This document shows, piece after piece, positions 25,972 through 34,643 of a stretch of 50,609 bases of DNA (position 1 is the first letter of the stretch; each line of letters begins with the position of its first letter). The position numbers were made by a program, and so were the translations under genes. Source of the DNA: Candidatus Stoquefichus sp. (GTDB lineage Bacteria > Bacillota_I > Bacilli_A > Erysipelotrichales > Coprobacillaceae); NCBI GenBank assembly GCA_021768625.1, contig JAETUM010000016.1:1-50609 (forward strand), read 5' to 3'. Below the pieces are notes generated by a model, which was given only the letters and a program-made list of their open reading frames with translations, had not been told where the DNA came from and did not search any database.

Positions 25972-27561
25972 ATGTCAGAATTTATTGAACAAGTCAAAAA
26001 ACGTAGAACTTTTGCTATTATTTCCCATCCGGATGCTGGGAAAACAACGTTAACAGAGAAATTCCTTCTTTATGGAGGAGCAATTCAAGAAGCAGGGATG
26101 GTTAAAGGGAAAAGACAGTCACGTCATGCAGTAAGTGATTGGATGGAAATAGAAAAACAAAGAGGTATCTCTGTAACATCATCTGTTTTACAATTTAATT
26201 ATGATGGATTTTGTATTAATATTTTGGATACACCAGGACATCAAGACTTTTCTGAAGATACTTATCGTACACTGATGGCAGCAGATAGTGCTGTAATGGT
26301 TATTGATGGCTCAAAAGGGGTCGAAGATCAAACAAGAAAGCTATTTAAAGTTTGTGCAATGCGTCATATTCCTATTTTTACATTTATTAATAAAATGGAT
26401 AGAGAAGCGAAGGATCCATATGAACTAATGGCTGAAATAGAACAAGAACTAGGTGTTGAGACTTGTGCAATTAACTGGCCTATTGGCTGTGGGAAAGAAT
26501 TCAAAGGTGTTTATGAAAGAAATCAACAAGAAGTGATTCGCTTTATTCCTGTGCAAGGAGGAAAAAAAGAAGTTGATGTTGAGATTTGCGATGCTCATGA
26601 TAAAAGTTTAAAAGAAGCTTTGGGTGATATGTTATATCAACAATTACAAGATGATATAGAATTATTAGATGGTGCTGGAGCTGAGTTTGATTTAGAAAGA
26701 GTACAAAAAGGAGAATTGTCACCTGTTTGTTTTGGATCAGCATTAACAAATTTTGGAGTTGAGCCATTTTTAAAACACTTTTTAGATATGACAACTTCGC
26801 CAATTCCAAGAGTGAGCGACAAGGGAGAAATTGATCCTTTATCTGAAGAATTTAGTGCTTTCGTATTCAAAATTCAAGCAAATATGAATAAGGCTCATCG
26901 TGATAGAATGGCCTTTATGAGAATTTGTTCTGGTAAGTTTACAAAAGGAATGGAAGTCTTCCATTATCAAGGAAACAAAAAAATAAAGCTTAATCAATCA
27001 AAACAATTAATGGCAGAAAATAGAGAAGAAGTAGAAGAAGCTTATTCTGGAGATATTATTGGAGTTTTTGATCCAGGAATCTTTTCTATTGGCGATACAC
27101 TATGTATGCCTAAAAATAAATTCGCTTATGAAGGTATTCCAACTTTTGCACCTGAGCATTTTGCATTAATTAGAAATACAGATACAATGAAACGTAAACA
27201 ATTTGTGAAAGGTGTTGAACAAATTGCACAAGAAGGTGCTATTCAGATTTTTACTGAATTAGGTGGAGGTATGGAAGAAATTATTGTAGGAGTTGTTGGA
27301 GTTTTACAATTTGAAGTATTAGAATATCGTTTAAAAAATGAATATAATGTTGATATTGTGAAAACGCCATTACCTTATCAATTTGTGAGATGGATAAAAA
27401 ATAAAGATATTGATTTAAAATCATTAAATTTATCATCTGATACAAAGAAAGTTCAAGATTTAAAAGGACAATATTTATTATTATTTAGTAATGAATGGGG
27501 TATTCGTTGGGCAGATGAAAAAAATCCACAATTAGAATTAGCAGAATTTTCTAAAAATTAA
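25972..27561 (+). CDS. prfC: peptide chain release factor 3
   Basis: A 529-residue translational GTPase that recycles RF1 and RF2 from the ribosome. GTP-binding motifs: SHPDAGKTTLTE (G1, about residues 18-29), a switch I region with RGISVTSSV, DTPGHQDFSEDTYRTL (G3), and NKMDREAKDP (G4). RF3-specific C-terminal signatures follow (QEGAIQIF, GVVGVLQFEVLEYRLKNEY). AAAGGAGGG stands 8 nt before the ATG. Full length and intact; followed by a terminator. Confidence 0.97.
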   Translation: MSEFIEQVKKRRTFAIISHPDAGKTTLTEKFLLYGGAIQEAGMVKGKRQSRHAVSDWMEIEKQRGISVTSSVLQFNYDGFCINILDTPGHQDFSEDTYRTLMAADSAVMVIDGSKGVEDQTRKLFKVCAMRHIPIFTFINKMDREAKDPYELMAEIEQELGVETCAINWPIGCGKEFKGVYERNQQEVIRFIPVQGGKKEVDVEICDAHDKSLKEALGDMLYQQLQDDIELLDGAGAEFDLERVQKGELSPVCFGSALTNFGVEPFLKHFLDMTTSPIPRVSDKGEIDPLSEEFSAFVFKIQANMNKAHRDRMAFMRICSGKFTKGMEVFHYQGNKKIKLNQSKQLMAENREEVEEAYSGDIIGVFDPGIFSIGDTLCMPKNKFAYEGIPTFAPEHFALIRNTDTMKRKQFVKGVEQIAQEGAIQIFTELGGGMEEIIVGVVGVLQFEVLEYRLKNEYNVDIVKTPLPYQFVRWIKNKDIDLKSLNLSSDTKKVQDLKGQYLLLFSNEWGIRWADEKNPQLELAEFSKN

Positions 27562-27584
27562 GAGATGAAAGTCTCTTTTTTTTA
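27561..27584 (+). terminator. Rho-independent terminator of prfC
   Basis: A short stem (AGAGA/TCTCT, 27561-27576) is followed by eight T. Confidence 0.75.
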
Positions 27585-27601
27585 ATAGTCTTTTAACATT
27601 G

Positions 27602-27610
27602 TGTTATAAT
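27602..27610 (+). promoter_or_regulatory. extended -10 promoter of the small cysteine-rich protein gene
   Basis: TGTTATAAT ends 20 bp before ATG 27631; no good -35 is visible. GGAGGTG lies between it and the start. Confidence 0.55.
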
Positions 27611-27630
27611 AAGACTGTGGAGGTGTCATT

Positions 27631-27870
27631 ATGTCTAATGAAGGAAAACGTTGTTATTGTCGTTGTATTGAAGAAATGACAATGATTATTGGTAAGACAG
27701 AAGAAATTCTTTTTGCATATAAAGAAATTTATCCTTGTATGGTAAGAAGAAGCGACACTGAAGCCAATTACTATAAGATTTATGGAAAAGAATTTGCATT
27801 AAGCTGTAGTGAAGTAGAATTTAATGAACATTTTAGATTGATTCACCATGGTGGAATGTCTAAAAAATAA
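27631..27870 (+). CDS. small cysteine-containing protein, unknown function
   Basis: 79 residues with a strong Shine-Dalgarno (GGAGGTG) and its own promoter, so very likely real. The N-terminus has Cys8, Cys10 and Cys12 (CYCRC), with further Cys near residues 36 and 58. It is soluble with no membrane segment. I do not recognise the family. It lies 71 bp upstream of the P-type ATPase-like gene; a small metal-binding partner is conceivable but unproven. Confidence 0.65.
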   Translation: MSNEGKRCYCRCIEEMTMIIGKTEEILFAYKEIYPCMVRRSDTEANYYKIYGKEFALSCSEVEFNEHFRLIHHGGMSKK

Positions 27871-27941
27871 TTTTCAAATATTAACATTTATTTGTTTTTT
27901 ATATAATTTATGATATGATGTTCAAAGAAAGGGTGATTGTT

Positions 27942-29888
27942 TTGGAGAAGAAAACCTTTGAGATTTCAAATATTCATGATGTTGAACAACTTAACACATT
28001 AAGTTTAGCATTAAATGAAAAAGAACAAGTTTCACATATGAAAATAGGAAAAGAAACAATTGTTTTTAATTGTATTGAAATAGATGCTTTATTAAGTTTG
28101 ATTCAAAGTATAAATAAAGAAGTTATTGTTAAAGAAGTTGTTGATGGAAACAAAAGACAATATGATTTTGCTCAAAAAAAAGAAAAGAAACATTATTTTA
28201 TGTTTAAAAATATGATGAGTGAAGATGATATTTATGTTTTAATAGAAAAAATAAAGGATGATTCAAGATATAAAGATATTGAATATGATACTCAAAATAA
28301 AGTATTAATGCTTATATCTGATCAAAAGGATGTCCTTGCATTGTTACGCAAAGAATTATTTAAAATTAATCCTTCAACAGTTATTATAGAACATCGTAAA
28401 CCTATTCGTTCACAAGACGTTTTTAATCAAAAATTTTTAAAAACGTACATATATATAGCAGTATTATTAGTTGTTATTTCATTAGCATTGATTACATCTA
28501 AAGATACAACATTAATAACACCTTTGATGTGGTTAATCGCAGCACTTTTATTTGCAAGAGAGAGTTTGCAAAGGGCTTGGAAACAAATTAAACAACTTCA
28601 TTTTTTTCAATCTGATGTTTTATTTGTTTTTGCTATTTTAATGGGAATAGCATCAGGGGCTTATATTGAGACTTGTTGCACTGTTATTATTTATCAATTT
28701 ATTGCACCTATTTTAAGTAAAGCTTTAGAACATGCTATTACATGTATAGATAAAACTGTAGAAATGCCTGAAATGGGAGTTCGAATAAAGGAAAATCAGG
28801 AAGAAGAGATATCTTTATATGAATTTGAAGTTAATGATATTATGGTAGTTCATCCAAAAGAAACAGTTCATATTCCAGGGATTGTAACTCAAGGTGAAAC
28901 AAAATTAAATACTTATTCAAATACAAGTGAGTATGATTTAATAGATGTTAAACAAGGGGATAAAGTCAGAAGTGGCGATATCAATGCTGGAGATCAAGAT
29001 ATTTATATTCGCATAACAAAATTATATGAGAGTTCACATTTTATAGAATTAATGAATATAGCAAGTACTGCACCTGTTTATGAGTCTAAAATAGAAAAAT
29101 ATGCTAAGAAACTTTCTCAGTTTTATAAGCCAGGTATGTTTATTTTAAGTTTGATTATAGGTGTTATATTACCACTTGTTGACTTTAAAGAATATAGTAG
29201 TTATATTCATGTTGGTGCAGTGTTTATGATATTAGCTTGTTCATTTATAAGTGAAGAATCAACATCATTAGGTGTGTTAGCTGGTTTTGCTAAAGCATTT
29301 GAAAATGGAATTATTATAGAGTCCTCACTAGGACTAGATTCTATTAATGCTACGCAAACAATTGTTTATGATCGTTTTGATGGTGTTGAAGTAACGGAAG
29401 AAGAGTTAGATTTATTTAAAAAATTATCACATATGGGACGTTCTTTAGTTATCTTTAATGATGGGCCTGTTGCATTAGAAAATGACCAATATACAATATA
29501 TAATGATTTAACAGTAGAAGAAAAGCTAAAATTAATGGATACATTGATTGGACCAATTGTATATATTGGAGATAGTTTTAAAGATATTGCTTTATTACAA
29601 AAAAGTTATGTAGGTATTTCTAGAGGTGGGTTATCTGATTCTAAAGTAGTAGAAAATAGTGATATTGTACTTATTGATTCAGAATTAAATAAGGTTTATG
29701 AAGCATTCTTGATTGCTAGAAAGATGAGAACAAATGCAATTATCAATAATGCAATAACTCTTTTTATGAAATTGGCTTTATTAGTTGTTGGGGTGTCATG
29801 GATAGGGTTACCATTATGGCTAGCTTTGATTGCTGAAATTATAACAAGTGTTCTTGTCATAAGAACATCAACAAGAATTTTAGGGTAG
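27942..29888 (+). CDS. P-type (P1B-like) ATPase-related protein lacking catalytic motifs
   Basis: 648 residues from TTG 27942, which has AAAGGGTG 7 nt upstream; the earlier ATG 27915 would fall at the expected transcript start. The layout follows heavy-metal P1B ATPases: an N-terminal soluble region (~1-165), two or more membrane helices, an actuator-like segment (IPGIVTQG), a membrane pair with ACSFISEES where ACPCAL is usual, GFAKAFENGIIIESS (normally before the phosphorylation site), and a C-terminal membrane pair. The DKTGT motif is replaced by DRFDG (Asp at residue 477), TGES is absent, the HP nucleotide-binding domain is missing, and GDGxNDxxAL reads GDSFKDIALL (from 543). ATP-driven transport is unlikely; a regulatory or scaffold role is inference. 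The frame is intact, so it is not simply a decaying gene. Confidence 0.72.
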   Translation: MEKKTFEISNIHDVEQLNTLSLALNEKEQVSHMKIGKETIVFNCIEIDALLSLIQSINKEVIVKEVVDGNKRQYDFAQKKEKKHYFMFKNMMSEDDIYVLIEKIKDDSRYKDIEYDTQNKVLMLISDQKDVLALLRKELFKINPSTVIIEHRKPIRSQDVFNQKFLKTYIYIAVLLVVISLALITSKDTTLITPLMWLIAALLFARESLQRAWKQIKQLHFFQSDVLFVFAILMGIASGAYIETCCTVIIYQFIAPILSKALEHAITCIDKTVEMPEMGVRIKENQEEEISLYEFEVNDIMVVHPKETVHIPGIVTQGETKLNTYSNTSEYDLIDVKQGDKVRSGDINAGDQDIYIRITKLYESSHFIELMNIASTAPVYESKIEKYAKKLSQFYKPGMFILSLIIGVILPLVDFKEYSSYIHVGAVFMILACSFISEESTSLGVLAGFAKAFENGIIIESSLGLDSINATQTIVYDRFDGVEVTEEELDLFKKLSHMGRSLVIFNDGPVALENDQYTIYNDLTVEEKLKLMDTLIGPIVYIGDSFKDIALLQKSYVGISRGGLSDSKVVENSDIVLIDSELNKVYEAFLIARKMRTNAIINNAITLFMKLALLVVGVSWIGLPLWLALIAEIITSVLVIRTSTRILG

Positions 29889-29905
29889 GATAACTACCCT
29901 TTTTT
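29883..29905 (+). terminator. hairpin-T-run terminator touching the next Shine-Dalgarno
   Basis: A 6-bp stem (GGGTAG at 29883-29888, CTACCC at 29894-29899) is followed by six T that run straight into GGAGG of glycerate kinase. It could end or attenuate transcription between the two genes. Confidence 0.7.
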
Positions 29906-29915
29906 GGAGGAAATT

Positions 29916-31031
29916 ATGAAAATTTTAATTGCACCTGATTCGTTTAAGGAATGTATGACTGCTTATGATGCGTGTCTTTGTATTCAAAAAGGAATTCAAC
30001 AATATAATAAGAATATTGTCACATGTTTATGTCCTCTTGCAGATGGCGGAGAGGGAACTCTAGAAACACTTGTTTATGCTATGAAGGGAACTGTTGAATA
30101 CTATGATGTTCATGGACCTATTATGAATAGAATACAAGCACCTATAGGCTTTGTTGATGATATAGCTATTATAGAGTGTGCAAAAGTTTGTGGATTAGAA
30201 TTGCTAAAAGAAGGTAATAAAAATCCATATCAAACAACAACCTATGGTTTAGGAGAACTTATTCAACATGCTCTTAGTAAGAATGTGAAACAAATTATTA
30301 TATGTTTAGGTGGGAGTGCAACAAATGATGGTGGTATAGGAATGTTACAGGCATTAGGTGTTTGTTTTTTGGATTATCATAAGCAACAAGTTATTCCAAC
30401 AATGAAAGGATTATTTGATATTTGTGAAATTAATCAAGATTTTATAGATCAAAGATTAAAAGATGTATCTATTATTGGTGTGTGTGATGTTACAAATCCA
30501 TTATGTGGTTTACATGGTGCAACCTATATTTATGGCCCTCAAAAGGGTGTGCTTTTTAGTGAAAGAGACAAGATAGATCAGGCTATGAAAAAATATGCTC
30601 AGAAAGCAAGTACACTGCTTCAAAATAATTATATAAATGATTCTGGTGCAGGAGCAGCAGGAGGATTAGGATTTGCTTTGAAGTCTTTTTTGAATGCAGA
30701 ATTAAAAAAAGGTTTTGATGTTGTTAGCGAAACTGTGAATTTAGAATCTAAAGTACAAGAGTGTGATATAGTGATTGTTGGGGAAGGGAAAATGGATCAA
30801 CAAACTCAATATGGAAAAACACCCTATGGTGTTTTAAAGATTGCTCAAAAGTATCATAAAGATGTCTATGCTTTTGCTGGAAAGGTTGATGACTTGAGTT
30901 TGTTGAAGAAAATAGGATTTCAAAATGTTTATCAAATTACTCCTTATGATATGAACTTATCCATTGCTTTAAAAAAAGGTAAAGAAAATTTAAGCCAATC
31001 TGTATATCAACATTTAGGAGAAATGATATGA
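29916..31031 (+). CDS. glxK: glycerate kinase (GarK/GlxK family)
   Basis: A 371-residue glycerate kinase family 1 enzyme (D-glycerate plus ATP to a phosphoglycerate). Signatures: ILIAPDSFKECMTA at the N-terminus, CPLADGGEGTLE, IICLGGSATNDGGIGMLQALG, and EGKMDQQTQYGKTPYGV. GGAGG at 29906-29910 fixes ATG 29916; an in-frame TTG at 29904 lies within the T run and Shine-Dalgarno and is rejected. The end overlaps the next gene by ATGA. Confidence 0.93.
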   Translation: MKILIAPDSFKECMTAYDACLCIQKGIQQYNKNIVTCLCPLADGGEGTLETLVYAMKGTVEYYDVHGPIMNRIQAPIGFVDDIAIIECAKVCGLELLKEGNKNPYQTTTYGLGELIQHALSKNVKQIIICLGGSATNDGGIGMLQALGVCFLDYHKQQVIPTMKGLFDICEINQDFIDQRLKDVSIIGVCDVTNPLCGLHGATYIYGPQKGVLFSERDKIDQAMKKYAQKASTLLQNNYINDSGAGAAGGLGFALKSFLNAELKKGFDVVSETVNLESKVQECDIVIVGEGKMDQQTQYGKTPYGVLKIAQKYHKDVYAFAGKVDDLSLLKKIGFQNVYQITPYDMNLSIALKKGKENLSQSVYQHLGEMI

Positions 31032-31867
31032 AATATATTGTTCAAAAAGAAATGATTTTAATAGATTTTTTGTTACAAGAAACATCACAAAAAAGGAATA
31101 CTATTAAAAAGTTATTAAAATATCAAAATGTATATGTTGATGGTCATGTAGAAACATATTATGCATATACTTTACAGAAGGGACAAGTTATAGAAATTCA
31201 AAACAAAAAGAGTGATATGGATTTGGAAATTCTTTATGAAGATAAAGAATTAATAGTTATTAATAAGCCATGTGGATTACTTAGTGAAAAAACACAGAGT
31301 GAAAATCAGAAAACCGCCTATTATATTGTTAAACAATATCTATCTAAGAAAAAAGAGAATATTTTTCTTGTGCATAGATTAGATCAATATACTTCAGGTG
31401 TACTTATGTTTGTAAAAACAAAGAAACTATATGATTTGTTAACACATGATTGGAATCATTATGTAAAAGTAAGAGGATATATAGCTATTGTTGAAGGGAA
31501 ATTAAAAAAACCAAAAGGAACAATAGAAAGTTATTTAGCAGAGTCAAAGACACAGAAGGTTTATATAACAAGTAAAGACAAAGGAAAAAAGGCTATTACT
31601 CATTATCAACAGATTAAATCAAATTCTAAGTATACAATGTTAGAAATCCATCTAGATACAGGAAGAAAAAATCAAATTCGTGTTCATTTATCATCATTAC
31701 ATCACCCTATTATTGGAGATAGTAAGTATGGTTCAGTTACAAATCCACTCAAAAGATTAGGACTACATGCACATGAGTTTATGTTTATTCATCCTATAAC
31801 ACATAAAGAAATGCGTTTTGTGGCAAAAACTCCAGATTCCTTTAATAAACTTTTAAAAAAGTATTGA
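31028..31867 (+). CDS. RluA-family pseudouridine synthase
   Basis: 279 residues. An N-terminal S4-like RNA-binding segment (NTIKKLLKYQNVYVDG) precedes the synthase core: VINKPCGLLSE, the catalytic-Asp motif HRLDQYTSGVLMF, LDTGRKNQIRVHLSS and GDSKYG. It isomerises uridine in rRNA or tRNA; the exact site cannot be told. Translation is coupled to glxK (ATGA). Its stop codon lies within the -35 box of the infC operon promoter. Confidence 0.92.
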   Translation: MKYIVQKEMILIDFLLQETSQKRNTIKKLLKYQNVYVDGHVETYYAYTLQKGQVIEIQNKKSDMDLEILYEDKELIVINKPCGLLSEKTQSENQKTAYYIVKQYLSKKKENIFLVHRLDQYTSGVLMFVKTKKLYDLLTHDWNHYVKVRGYIAIVEGKLKKPKGTIESYLAESKTQKVYITSKDKGKKAITHYQQIKSNSKYTMLEIHLDTGRKNQIRVHLSSLHHPIIGDSKYGSVTNPLKRLGLHAHEFMFIHPITHKEMRFVAKTPDSFNKLLKKY

Positions 31868-31892
31868 CAGATGGATATAAATTCAGTATGAT
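31864..31892 (+). promoter_or_regulatory. promoter of infC-rpmI-rplT
   Basis: A perfect TTGACA (31864-31869), a 17-bp spacer and TATGAT (31887-31892). The -35 contains the stop codon of the preceding pseudouridine synthase gene. Confidence 0.85.
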
Positions 31893-31898
31893 ATATCA

Positions 31899-32044
31899 GT
31901 AAATAAAAAGTAGTGGAAAGAAGAAGTGCCTACTTCTCGCCTGAACGAGCATATTGTTGGGCAAATGTCACTAAGATAAATTATCTTATTGTCAATATGT
32001 GGGTGCTTTGTGTGCTCACTTTTTGTTTGTACTACAAAATTTAT
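31899..32044 (+). ncRNA. L20-type ribosomal leader (autoregulation of infC operon)
   Basis: An untranslated ~150-nt leader between the promoter and infC. It has a hairpin AGAAGT/ACTTCT (31922-31937), a second AAGATAA/TTATCTT (about 31973-31987), a terminator-like stem GTGGGTG/TGCTCAC (31999-32019) followed by TTTTTG, and a long-range GTAGT/ACTAC match. In Bacillus the same position carries the L20-binding leader that stops transcription when free L20 accumulates; assignment here rests on position and structure. Confidence 0.7.
31999..32025 (+). terminator. leader terminator (attenuator) of infC operon
   Basis: A 7-bp stem with G-U pairs (31999-32005 with 32013-32019) is followed by TTTTTG. 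It lies inside the leader, 34 bp before the infC start. Confidence 0.6.
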
Positions 32045-32058
32045 AGGAGGTGGCTATT

Positions 32059-32589
32059 ATTAGCAAGTATAATAACCAATCAAATGATGACTTGGTGAAT
32101 GAAAAAATTCGTTTTAAAGAAGTTTTAGTAATTGATCAAAACGGTGATCAATTAGGTGTTATGTCACGTAATGCGGCAATTAATGCTGCGTATGATGCGG
32201 ATTTAGATTTAGTTTGTGTGGCTCCAAAGGCAAAAACACCTGTATGTCGTATTATGAATTATGGGAAATATCGTTTTGAACAACAAAAGAAACTTAAAGA
32301 AATGAAGAAAAATTCTAAAGTTGTCTCTTTAAAAGAAACTCAACTTTCTCCAACTATTGATGTTCATGATAAAAATGTTAAATTAAAGAGAACACTAAAA
32401 TGGTTAGAAGCTGGAGATAAAGTAAAAATTGCTGTTCGTTTCAGAGGAAGACAATTAGCTCATATTGATATTGGTCAAAAAATACTCGATGATTTCGTCG
32501 CTGAATGTGCTGATTATTGTGTTGTTGAAAAACCAGCAAAGTTAGAGGGACGTACATTAACTGCTATATTAGCGCCAAAGAAAAAATAA
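32059..32589 (+). CDS. infC: translation initiation factor IF-3, AUU start
   Basis: A 176-residue IF3 that keeps the 30S subunit free and checks initiator tRNA pairing. Both domains are complete (NEKIRFKEVLVIDQNGDQLG; the C-terminal KVKIAVRFRGRQLAH and PAKLEGRTLTAILAPK). The start is taken as ATT at 32059-32061: AGGAGG at 32045-32050 is 8 nt upstream, and the next residues (SKYNNQ...) align with Bacillus IF3, which also uses AUU. The alternative GTG at 32050 lies in the Shine-Dalgarno itself. The rare start allows IF3 to repress its own translation. Confidence 0.92.
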   Translation: MSKYNNQSNDDLVNEKIRFKEVLVIDQNGDQLGVMSRNAAINAAYDADLDLVCVAPKAKTPVCRIMNYGKYRFEQQKKLKEMKKNSKVVSLKETQLSPTIDVHDKNVKLKRTLKWLEAGDKVKIAVRFRGRQLAHIDIGQKILDDFVAECADYCVVEKPAKLEGRTLTAILAPKKK

Positions 32590-32604
32590 CAGGAGGATTC
32601 AATT

Positions 32605-32799
32605 ATGCCAAAAATGAAATCACATAGTGGTCTTAAAAAACGTTTAAAAAGAACAGGAACAGGTAAAATGAAACGTAGCCATGCTTATATTTCACATTTA
32701 TCTCATAACAAAACTCATAAACAAAAGAAACATTTAGCAAAAGCTACTTTAGTTCATCCTTCAGATATGAAGAGAATTAAATCTAGATTACAAGGATAA
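32605..32799 (+). CDS. rpmI: ribosomal protein bL35
   Basis: 64 residues with the typical [19 protein letters not shown] start and the KRSHAYISH and HKQKKHL segments. CAGGAGGA precedes the ATG. Middle gene of the conserved infC-rpmI-rplT operon. Confidence 0.97.
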   Translation: MPKMKSHSGLKKRLKRTGTGKMKRSHAYISHLSHNKTHKQKKHLAKATLVHPSDMKRIKSRLQG

Positions 32800-32818
32800 G
32801 ATATAGGAGGAAATAGAA

Positions 32819-33178
32819 ATGGCAAGAGTTAAAGGTGGATATACAACAAGACGTAGAAGAAAAAAAGTCTTAAAATTAGCCAAAGGATATTTTGGTTCTA
32901 AGCATACATTATATAAAACAGCTCATGAACAAGTCATGAACTCTTTAGAATATGCATATAGAGATAGAAGAAATTTAAAACGTGAAATGAGAAAGTTATG
33001 GATTGCTCGTATTAATGCAGCAGCAAGAATGAACGATATCTCATATTCAAAATTAATGCATGGATTAAAATTAGCTAATGTAGAAATTAATAGAAAAATG
33101 TTATCTGAAATTGCTATTGCAGATCCTAAAGGATTTACAGCAATTGTTGATACTGCAAAAAAAGCTTTAGAAAAATAA
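32819..33178 (+). CDS. rplT: ribosomal protein bL20
   Basis: 119 residues: [21 protein letters not shown] at the N-terminus, [20 protein letters not shown] in the middle and [10 protein letters not shown]-like ending. It binds 23S rRNA in 50S assembly and, in Firmicutes, the leader of its own operon. AGGAGG lies 8 nt upstream. A terminator follows. Confidence 0.97.
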   Translation: MARVKGGYTTRRRRKKVLKLAKGYFGSKHTLYKTAHEQVMNSLEYAYRDRRNLKREMRKLWIARINAAARMNDISYSKLMHGLKLANVEINRKMLSEIAIADPKGFTAIVDTAKKALEK

Positions 33179-33187
33179 ATGACAAAA

Positions 33188-33218
33188 GGGTCCTTACTAT
33201 AAGGATTCTTTTTTTATT
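33188..33218 (+). terminator. Rho-independent terminator of the infC operon
   Basis: A stem GGGTCCTT/AAGGATTC (33188-33208, with G-U pairs) is followed by TTTTTTTT. Confidence 0.82.
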
Positions 33219-33344
33219 GACTAGGTAAGATTGCCTTTCTATATTGAAAACAAGAAGACAATATGATAAATTATATTCATAGTTATAAAAAATATGATTG
33301 ATTACGGGTCTGTATCTTTTGATATAATGAGGAGTGAATGATTT

Positions 33345-34643
33345 ATGGGTAATTTTAAGTTTTCTATGAGAATGTTAAAAAAAGAATATAAAAAAAGCTT
33401 AGTTTATACTTTAACTTTAGCTTTGGTAACTGCTGTTACATTTTTATTTTTTAATATTATTGATAATCCTCATTTAATGGATGCTCCTCAACAAACTTCA
33501 CAATGGTTTTATACACAAATGCCTTTTTCAACAATGTTATCCTTTTTAATTATTGTTTTTTGTGCATTTATGATTGTTTTTGCTAATAATTTTTATGTAT
33601 CAAGAAAGACAGATGAGATTGCTATTATGACAATGTCAGGATCTACATTTATAAATGTCACATTATATTTGATTTATCAAAATATTCTTATGACATTTAT
33701 AGCCTTTATCATAGGCGTTATTCTTGGTAGTGGTATATCCATGTGTGTTAATCAATTCATATATTCATATATTCATTATCAAGGAGCTTTCTTTTATATT
33801 CCTATGAATGCTATCTTTGATACTATTATATGTATTTTAGCTATTTTATTTGGACAATTGGTTTATACTTCTGGTTTTGTATATAGAAAAGATATTTCAT
33901 ATCTTTTATCTCAAGAAAAAACAAATATTTCACAAGATGAGCGTATTTTTAAATTCCCATCATGGATATATATTGTTATATATTTGTTTGGAGTTGTTTC
34001 TTTAGTTATGTCTTATAATTCTGTTTCTGCTATTTTCCCATGTTTTATAGGTTCTATGGGTATTGGATGCATGATTAAATATAATTTTCCTAAGTTATTT
34101 CACATAATGAAAAGTAAAAAATGGTTAGCTGATAAGTTAAAATTAATATCTTTATCTAATCTTTACTATTCATTAAGGCGTGCTTATATTCTGGTTGGAT
34201 TATATGCTGTATCCTCAAGTGTGATGATTGCTATTATGATTATGCAAAAAGATAATCCAAGAGAATTAATAACTGCTTTTATTGGATTTATTGTTGTGAC
34301 AATTCTTATTTTAGCAAGTATTATTTATAAATATGTCATGGAAGCAACAACAAGAAAACTATTCTATTATAATCTTTATAAGATGGGATATACATATCGC
34401 CAATTAAAAGCAATTATTAAACAAGAAGTGACATATTTTTATAGTCTACTATTTGGCTTACCAATGGTTATTATCATCTTGTCATTAATACAAGCTTATT
34501 TGCATCAAGATATAACAATTCATTTTATGATAATGATATTAGCAGTTCAAATTATTTCAGATATAGTAGCATGTGTTTTTACATATATAGCATATAAAAA
34601 GAATGTGTTAAAGGTCTTAGAGGAAGGTGTTCGTTATGAGTAA
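33345..34643 (+). CDS. FtsX-like ABC transporter permease (BceB-like, short)
   Basis: 432 residues, about 8-10 membrane segments. The N-terminal ~250 residues (SMRMLKKEYKKSLVYTLTLALV, then ...VSRKTDEIAIMTMSGSTF) match FtsX/BceB-type permeases, including the cytoplasmic RKTDEIAIM coupling region. BceB proteins are ~650 residues with a large external domain between TM7 and TM8; this one lacks it. The start follows GAGGAGTGA, and TATAAT lies at 33323-33328. It overlaps the ATPase gene by 8 nt. No histidine kinase or response regulator is adjacent, so antibiotic-peptide sensing is not supported; substrate unknown. Confidence 0.82.
   Translation: MGNFKFSMRMLKKEYKKSLVYTLTLALVTAVTFLFFNIIDNPHLMDAPQQTSQWFYTQMPFSTMLSFLIIVFCAFMIVFANNFYVSRKTDEIAIMTMSGSTFINVTLYLIYQNILMTFIAFIIGVILGSGISMCVNQFIYSYIHYQGAFFYIPMNAIFDTIICILAILFGQLVYTSGFVYRKDISYLLSQEKTNISQDERIFKFPSWIYIVIYLFGVVSLVMSYNSVSAIFPCFIGSMGIGCMIKYNFPKLFHIMKSKKWLADKLKLISLSNLYYSLRRAYILVGLYAVSSSVMIAIMIMQKDNPRELITAFIGFIVVTILILASIIYKYVMEATTRKLFYYNLYKMGYTYRQLKAIIKQEVTYFYSLLFGLPMVIIILSLIQAYLHQDITIHFMIMILAVQIISDIVACVFTYIAYKKNVLKVLEEGVRYE

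Noticed and set aside
27915-27941. ATG 27915 as start of the P-type ATPase-like gene
   Set aside because: It lies 7 bp after a TATAAT (27902-27907), at the expected transcript start, and has no Shine-Dalgarno; TTG 27942 is well spaced.
31913-32098. 61-codon open frame in the infC leader
   Set aside because: It lies in the structured L20-type leader, overlaps the infC start in another frame and has no ribosome-binding site.
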